Shown here: positions 40,700 through 40,718 of the stretch, piece by piece
How positions within the stretch are numbered: position 1 is the stretch's first letter
Layout of the letters: every line of letters starts with the position of its first letter
NCBI GenBank assembly: GCA_038248505.1
Contig: JBBRXJ010000024.1
Coordinates: 1 to 40,718 of the forward strand
DNA length: 40,718 bases
Direction: 5' to 3'
DNA from: JBBRXJ01 sp038248505
GTDB taxonomy: Bacteria; Bacteroidota; Bacteroidia; Bacteroidales; JBBRXJ01
Program-made: the position numbers and the translations under genes
Notes under the pieces: generated by a model
The model's database searches: none
What the model was told of the DNA's origin: nothing
What the model saw: only the letters and a program-made list of their open reading frames with translations

Positions 40700-40718
40700 A
40701 TGGATAAAATCACACAAT
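40700..40718 (+). CDS. Possible start of a gene running off the window
   Basis: ATG at 40700-40702 followed by codons for DKITQ, 27 nt after the promoter at 40643-40673. Only six codons are visible. The promoter placement is the main reason to call it; the function cannot be judged. Confidence 0.35.

Overview
The window looks like a chromosomal segment of a member of the Bacteroidota, probably a Chitinophagales/Sphingobacteriales-type gliding or surface-living bacterium. The evidence is: a giant secreted protein with a type B (gliding-motility-associated, CHU_C) C-terminal domain next to a PorP/SprF protein and a TPR/PD40/OmpA protein; AT-rich intergenic DNA carrying the Bacteroidota -7 promoter box TAnnTTTG upstream of eight genes; DapL for lysine synthesis; and LytS/LytTR signalling. 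No rRNA, tRNA, CRISPR array, phage or intact insertion sequence was seen.

Left part (1-7 kb). The window opens inside a repeat-rich adhesin whose reading frame stops exactly where a type B secretion domain would begin. Next is a four-gene minus-strand operon: ribokinase (rbsK), two tandem exported lipoproteins of the ADP-ribosylglycohydrolase family, and a membrane permease of the ureide permease/GRP type. Together they read as an extracytoplasmic hydrolysis and uptake pathway feeding ribose, or a ribosylated compound, to RbsK.

Middle part (7-27 kb). This is a mixed housekeeping region: an unknown helical protein; a YciH/SUI1 factor with a small envelope protein; a secreted GH27 alpha-galactosidase; an orphan histidine kinase with a haem-binding CxxCH sensor domain; tsaB; a polyprenyl-type sugar transferase; an operon dapL - GT4 glycosyltransferase - tsaC/Sua5; a secreted glutathione peroxidase; a LiaF-like/LytS/LytTR signalling operon; a TPR-PD40 protein; prfB, which keeps its +1 programmed frameshift; and a PHP-domain phosphoesterase.

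Right part (27-40.7 kb). A 2230-residue type B T9SS cargo is followed by a PorP/SprF outer-membrane protein and a PorE-like OmpA/SPOR protein, a typical cargo-specific T9SS module. After it come a MgtC/DUF4010 membrane protein, an anchored SGNH-like protein and, at the edge, a promoter with an operator-like palindrome pointing out of the window.

The intergenic spaces contain a family of short non-coding elements, seen five times. They have terminal inverted repeats of about 22 bp and a conserved core around TTCGCC(T)nGGCGAA. They look like a MITE family and sit tightly against gene 3' ends. A second short interspersed repeat occurs twice, and a 57-nt near-perfect palindrome spans the tsaB stop codon. 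The most system-like candidates for new biology are the exported ADP-ribosylglycohydrolase/permease/ribokinase operon and the MITE family.
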